DNA of 10,067 bases from an uncultured Pseudomonadota bacterium (GTDB taxonomy: Bacteria; Pseudomonadota; Gammaproteobacteria; Xanthomonadales; Ahniellaceae). Below, in pieces: positions 7,274-10,067 of this stretch; positions within the stretch are counted from its first letter, which is position 1, and every line of letters starts with the position of its first letter. A program made the position numbers and the translations under genes. The notes under the pieces are model-generated. The model did no database searches. It was not told where the DNA came from and saw only the letters and a list, made by a program, of their open reading frames with translations. Where the stretch lies: NCBI GenBank assembly GCA_937996755.1, contig CALKUS010000052.1, positions 1-10,067 on the forward strand, in the 5' to 3' direction.

Positions 7274-9695
7274 ACTCGTACCGCAACGCCTCCATGGGCT
7301 CGATCCGCAGCGCCCGCCGCGTCGGTGCCCACGAAGCCAGGAACATGGACGCCGCCAGCACCACGGCGACCACGGCGAAAGTAACCGGGTCGAACACGCC
7401 GACCCCGAACAACACATTGCGCAGCACGAGCGCCAACGCCATGCCGAGCACGAGGCCGAGCGCGAGGCCGACCACGAGCTGGCGCATGCCCTGCCCCATC
7501 ACCAGCCGCACGATGCCGGCGTCGACCGCGCCGAGCGCGCGACGCACGCCGATCTCGCGCGTGCGCTGCGCCACTGCGAACGCGAGCAGCGCGTAGATGC
7601 CGGCCGCCGCGAGCAGCGTGCCGAATGCGGCGAACACCACGAACATCTTGCTCATCAGGCGATCGGGCACGGTGGCCGCGGCGATCCAGTCGTCGGCCGT
7701 GCGCACGAAGTACACCGGCAGGTCGGCGTCGAGCTTCGCGACCGCGCCGCGCAATACATCGGCAAGCGCGTAGGGATCGCCGCCGGCCGAGCGCAGCGCG
7801 ATCGACGCGTAGCGCTGCGGCCGTTGCGCGAACGGCACGTAAATGGCGCCGCCCGGGTCGTCCTCGGGCTCGCCCTGCATCACGTTGCCCACGACACCGA
7901 CGATCTGCACCCATTTCCGCTGCGGCCCGGCCGGGTCCAGGTCGACGCGCTGCCCGAGCGGCGACTCGTTGCCGAACACGCGCTCGGCGAAGCGCCGGTT
8001 CACCAGGGCGACTGCAGGCGCACCCGCATCGTCGCCGAGCCCGAAGTTGCGACCGGCCGTGACGGGAATGCGGAACGCGTCGAAGTACTCGGCCGTCGTC
8101 CCGACCAGCCACGCGACGGGCGCGCGCTGGCCATCGGGGACGTCCTGCCCTTCGCGCCGGTAGTACGTGCCGCCCGAGAACGACAGCGGCACGCTCGTCG
8201 TGACGGCCGCCGCCGCGACGCCCGGCTGCGCCGCGAGGTCGTTGCGCAGCTCGGCGAAAAACGCGGCCACCTGCGCGTCCTGCGGATACGCGTCCTCGAA
8301 CAGCGCGATGCGCGCGCTGAGCACGCCGTGCGTGTCGGCACCCGGGTCCACGTACTGCATCGCGAGGATGCTGCGCACCGTGAGCCCGGCGACCACGAGC
8401 AGCACGGCGCTGAGCGCGAGCTCCGCCGTGATCAGCACGCGACTGAAGCGGCCGAACCCGCGGCTCGTCGCGCCGCGCCCGCCTTCACGGACGCCGGCAC
8501 CGACCGCGTCGCGCGACGCACGCAACGCCGGAACGAGCGTCGCCGCGAGCGCGGCGAACAGCGCGACGCCGATCGCGAACGCGACGCTGCGCCACTCGAG
8601 CGCGTACTGGAACCAGTACGGCAAGCCGTTCTCTTCCTGCGTGAGCGTGTCCATGGTGGCCTTGCCGCCGGCCTGCGCGAGCAGCATGCCGATCGCGCCG
8701 GCCGCGATCGCGACGAGCAGGCCTTCTAGCAGCAGGCGCAGCAGGATGCGCGCGCGAACGGCGCCGAGCGCGCCGTGGATGGCGAGCTCGCGTGCACGTT
8801 CGACCGTGCGCGCGATCATCAGGTTCGCGACGTTCACGCACGCGATCAGCAGCACGAGCAGCACCGCGACCATCATGGTCGTGAGCACCGCCGGCGTGTT
8901 GCGGCCCATGTACTCGGCGTTGAGCGACTTCACGACCGAACGCAGCCCGTCGCGCGCACGGTCGCCCGCCACCGCCGGCATCGCGCGCACGATCGCGTCG
9001 AGGTCCGCCGCGGCCTGCGCGTAGCCCGTGCCGTCGCGCATGCGCCCGATCACCTCGTACGTGAAGCCTTTCGCCGGGCCGTCCGGATCGAGGTCGGACG
9101 TGGTCCAGACCTGTTGCCGGAACGGAAACGCGAAGCCTTCCGGCATCACGCCGACGATCGTCGCAGGCTTTCCGTTGGCGCGTATCGTGCGGCCGACGAT
9201 GTCCGCCGCACCGGCGTAGCGGTTCTGCCAGAGCTCGTGGCCGATCACCACCACGCGTGGCGCGCCGGGTACGTAGTCGGCCGGCACGAACTCGCGGCCC
9301 ATGGCGGTCTTCGCGCCGAGTGCATCGAACAGGCCATCCGTGACGAAGCCGCCGTCGAAGCGCTCGGGGCGTCCGTCGCCCGACAGGTTCAGCGTGCCGG
9401 TGCTGAACGCGCCGAACGCGTCGAAGCTGCGCTGCGAACGTGCCATCGCGAGGTATTCCGGCAGCGGCACCTCGATGCTGTCCTCGCCCGTCGCGAGGTC
9501 GGCCAGCTCCACGTGCGCGATGCGGTCGGCGTTCGCGAACGGCAGCGGCCGCAGCATGAACGTGTCGATCGCGCCGAACATGTACATCGACAGCCCGAGG
9601 CCCGCGCCCAGCATCGCGATCGCCGTGAGCGCGTAACCGGGGCTGCGCACCAGTGCGCGGAAGGCCTGGCGCAGTTCGAATGCAAACGTCCTCAT
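7272..9695 (-). CDS. Duplicated (ADOP-like) FtsX/MacB_PCD ABC permease, copy 1 of the complete ones
   Basis: An 807-residue inner-membrane permease with the same eight-TM, two-half layout as its two downstream neighbours. Membrane segments are at about 22-42, 270-295, 316-340, 371-392, 419-441, 682-706, 733-757 and 772-791. Periplasmic MacB_PCD-like domains lie at about 43-268 and 442-680. The FtsX signature ACVNVANLMIAR (285-296) is canonical. The first-half loop reads RELAIHGALGA, with His where the arginine is usual; the second-half loop is REIGVRRALGA (713-723). The C-terminus is RIEPMEALRYE, a classic ADOP ending. The frame extends to 9767, but the ATG at 9695 is chosen because GGAGGG precedes it by 7 nt and MRTFAFELRQAFRALVRSPG is the expected N-terminus. 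The gene lies 14 bp after the partial permease and 11 bp before the next one. The sequence differs substantially from the other copies, so this is not a recent duplication. Confidence 0.94.
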   Translation of the reverse strand: MRTFAFELRQAFRALVRSPGYALTAIAMLGAGLGLSMYMFGAIDTFMLRPLPFANADRIAHVELADLATGEDSIEVPLPEYLAMARSQRSFDAFGAFSTGTLNLSGDGRPERFDGGFVTDGLFDALGAKTAMGREFVPADYVPGAPRVVVIGHELWQNRYAGAADIVGRTIRANGKPATIVGVMPEGFAFPFRQQVWTTSDLDPDGPAKGFTYEVIGRMRDGTGYAQAAADLDAIVRAMPAVAGDRARDGLRSVVKSLNAEYMGRNTPAVLTTMMVAVLLVLLIACVNVANLMIARTVERARELAIHGALGAVRARILLRLLLEGLLVAIAAGAIGMLLAQAGGKATMDTLTQEENGLPYWFQYALEWRSVAFAIGVALFAALAATLVPALRASRDAVGAGVREGGRGATSRGFGRFSRVLITAELALSAVLLVVAGLTVRSILAMQYVDPGADTHGVLSARIALFEDAYPQDAQVAAFFAELRNDLAAQPGVAAAAVTTSVPLSFSGGTYYRREGQDVPDGQRAPVAWLVGTTAEYFDAFRIPVTAGRNFGLGDDAGAPAVALVNRRFAERVFGNESPLGQRVDLDPAGPQRKWVQIVGVVGNVMQGEPEDDPGGAIYVPFAQRPQRYASIALRSAGGDPYALADVLRGAVAKLDADLPVYFVRTADDWIAAATVPDRLMSKMFVVFAAFGTLLAAAGIYALLAFAVAQRTREIGVRRALGAVDAGIVRLVMGQGMRQLVVGLALGLVLGMALALVLRNVLFGVGVFDPVTFAVVAVVLAASMFLASWAPTRRALRIEPMEALRYE

Positions 9696-9702
9696 GATGC
9701 GA

Positions 9703-9708
9703 CCCTCC
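9703..9708 (-). promoter_or_regulatory. Shine-Dalgarno setting the start at 9695
   Basis: GGAGGG on the minus strand, 7 nt before the ATG of the 807-residue permease. It lies just after the TGA of the preceding partial permease (9710-9712). It decides the start against the longer open frame reaching 9767. Confidence 0.8.
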
Positions 9709-9709
9709 G

Positions 9710-10067
9710 TCAATCCGAGCGAAGTACCGCCATCGGCGCGACGCGCGCCGCGCGTCGTGCCGGCCACCAGATCGCGACGCCGCCCGCGAACGCGAGCAGC
9801 GCGAGCGCGCCGCCGAACGCGATCGGATCGCTGGCGTCCACACCGTGCAGCAAGGCCGACACGAGGCGGCCCGCCGCGAGCGCACCGAGGGCGCCGATCA
9901 GCAGCCCCGCAGCAAGCTGCTTCGCGCCCGCGCGGAGCACGCGTTCTGCGGCGCGCGCCGGCGGTGCCCCCAACGCCACGCGCAACGCGATCTCGGCGCG
10001 GCGGCGCTCGACGGTGAATGCCACGACGCCGAACACACCCTGCAGCCCGAGCAGCAGCGCGATCGCA
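9710..10067 (-). CDS. ABC permease C-terminus (FtsX domain), cut by the window edge
   Basis: The last 118 residues of another FtsX/MacB_PCD permease; the rest lies beyond the right edge. The visible part begins in the sixth membrane segment (AIALLLGLQGVFGVVAF) if the protein is double-length. It continues with the cytoplasmic loop AEIALRVALGA, two more membrane segments (KQLAAGLLIGALGALAAG and IAFGGALALLAFAGGVAIW) and the ending RVAPMAVLRSD. This matches the C-terminal FtsX domain of the three complete permeases downstream. A GTG at 10036 opens an apparent shorter frame, but the frame continues upstream of it with family-like sequence, so it is not the start. Whether the full protein is an approximately 800-residue duplicated permease or a single-length one of about 400 residues cannot be seen here. 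It precedes the next gene by 14 bp and is presumably in the same operon. Confidence 0.9.
   Translation of the reverse strand, partial: AIALLLGLQGVFGVVAFTVERRRAEIALRVALGAPPARAAERVLRAGAKQLAAGLLIGALGALAAGRLVSALLHGVDASDPIAFGGALALLAFAGGVAIWWPARRAARVAPMAVLRSD

Noticed and set aside
2479..7596. A 1705-codon open frame on the plus strand antisense to the permeases
   Set aside because: The protein is dominated by Arg, His, Ala, Gln and Glu with no domain-like sequence. It is the expected antisense shadow of GC-rich genes whose third positions are G or C; the minus strand encodes clear permeases throughout.
7261..8112. N-terminal extension of the second complete permease to 8112 (1094 residues)
   Set aside because: The added residues are Arg/Gly-rich shadow sequence of the upstream permease in another frame. 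The ATG at 7260 has a strong ribosome site and begins the family N-terminus.
2359..9695. Naming the permeases and ATPase macB or lolCDE
   Set aside because: MacB has ATPase and permease in one chain of about 650 residues, and LolC/E are about 400 residues. These permeases are double-length with a separate ATPase and no visible MacA/LolA partner.

Overview
The window is GC-rich DNA that looks like a gammaproteobacterium of the Xanthomonadales (Lysobacter/Luteimonas-like). The basis is the codon use, the type of sigma-54 response regulator, and two kinds of extragenic palindrome: a GGGAGCGGC...GCCGCGAT REP type and a GTCATYCCCG...GGRATCCA type. The genus is an inference; no rRNA or other marker gene is present.

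All six genes lie on the minus strand, so transcription runs from high to low coordinates. In that order they are: the 3' end of a permease gene cut by the window edge (9710-10067); three complete permeases of about 810 residues each (7272-9695, 4828-7260, 2359-4809); one MacB/LolD-type ABC ATPase (1657-2331); and a sigma-54-dependent response regulator (152-1549). The first five genes are separated by only 11-27 bp. Each internal start has a clear Shine-Dalgarno sequence close to the previous stop codon, as expected of one translationally coupled operon. The regulator follows after a 107-bp gap that holds two REP-like palindromes. An inverted pair of another REP type (REPIN-like) lies downstream of the regulator at the left edge.

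The permeases have the duplicated architecture known from 'ADOP' proteins: TM - periplasmic MacB_PCD-like domain - three TMs of an FtsX domain, then the same again. The likely function is a MacB-type type VII ABC system in the inner membrane, with one ATPase serving four different double-length permeases, under or next to a two-component regulator. The substrate cannot be told from the sequence. No periplasmic adaptor (HlyD/MacA type), outer-membrane protein or histidine kinase lies inside the window; they may lie just outside it. There is no gene-free stretch longer than about 150 bases, and I saw no RNA gene, CRISPR array, insertion sequence or prophage gene.
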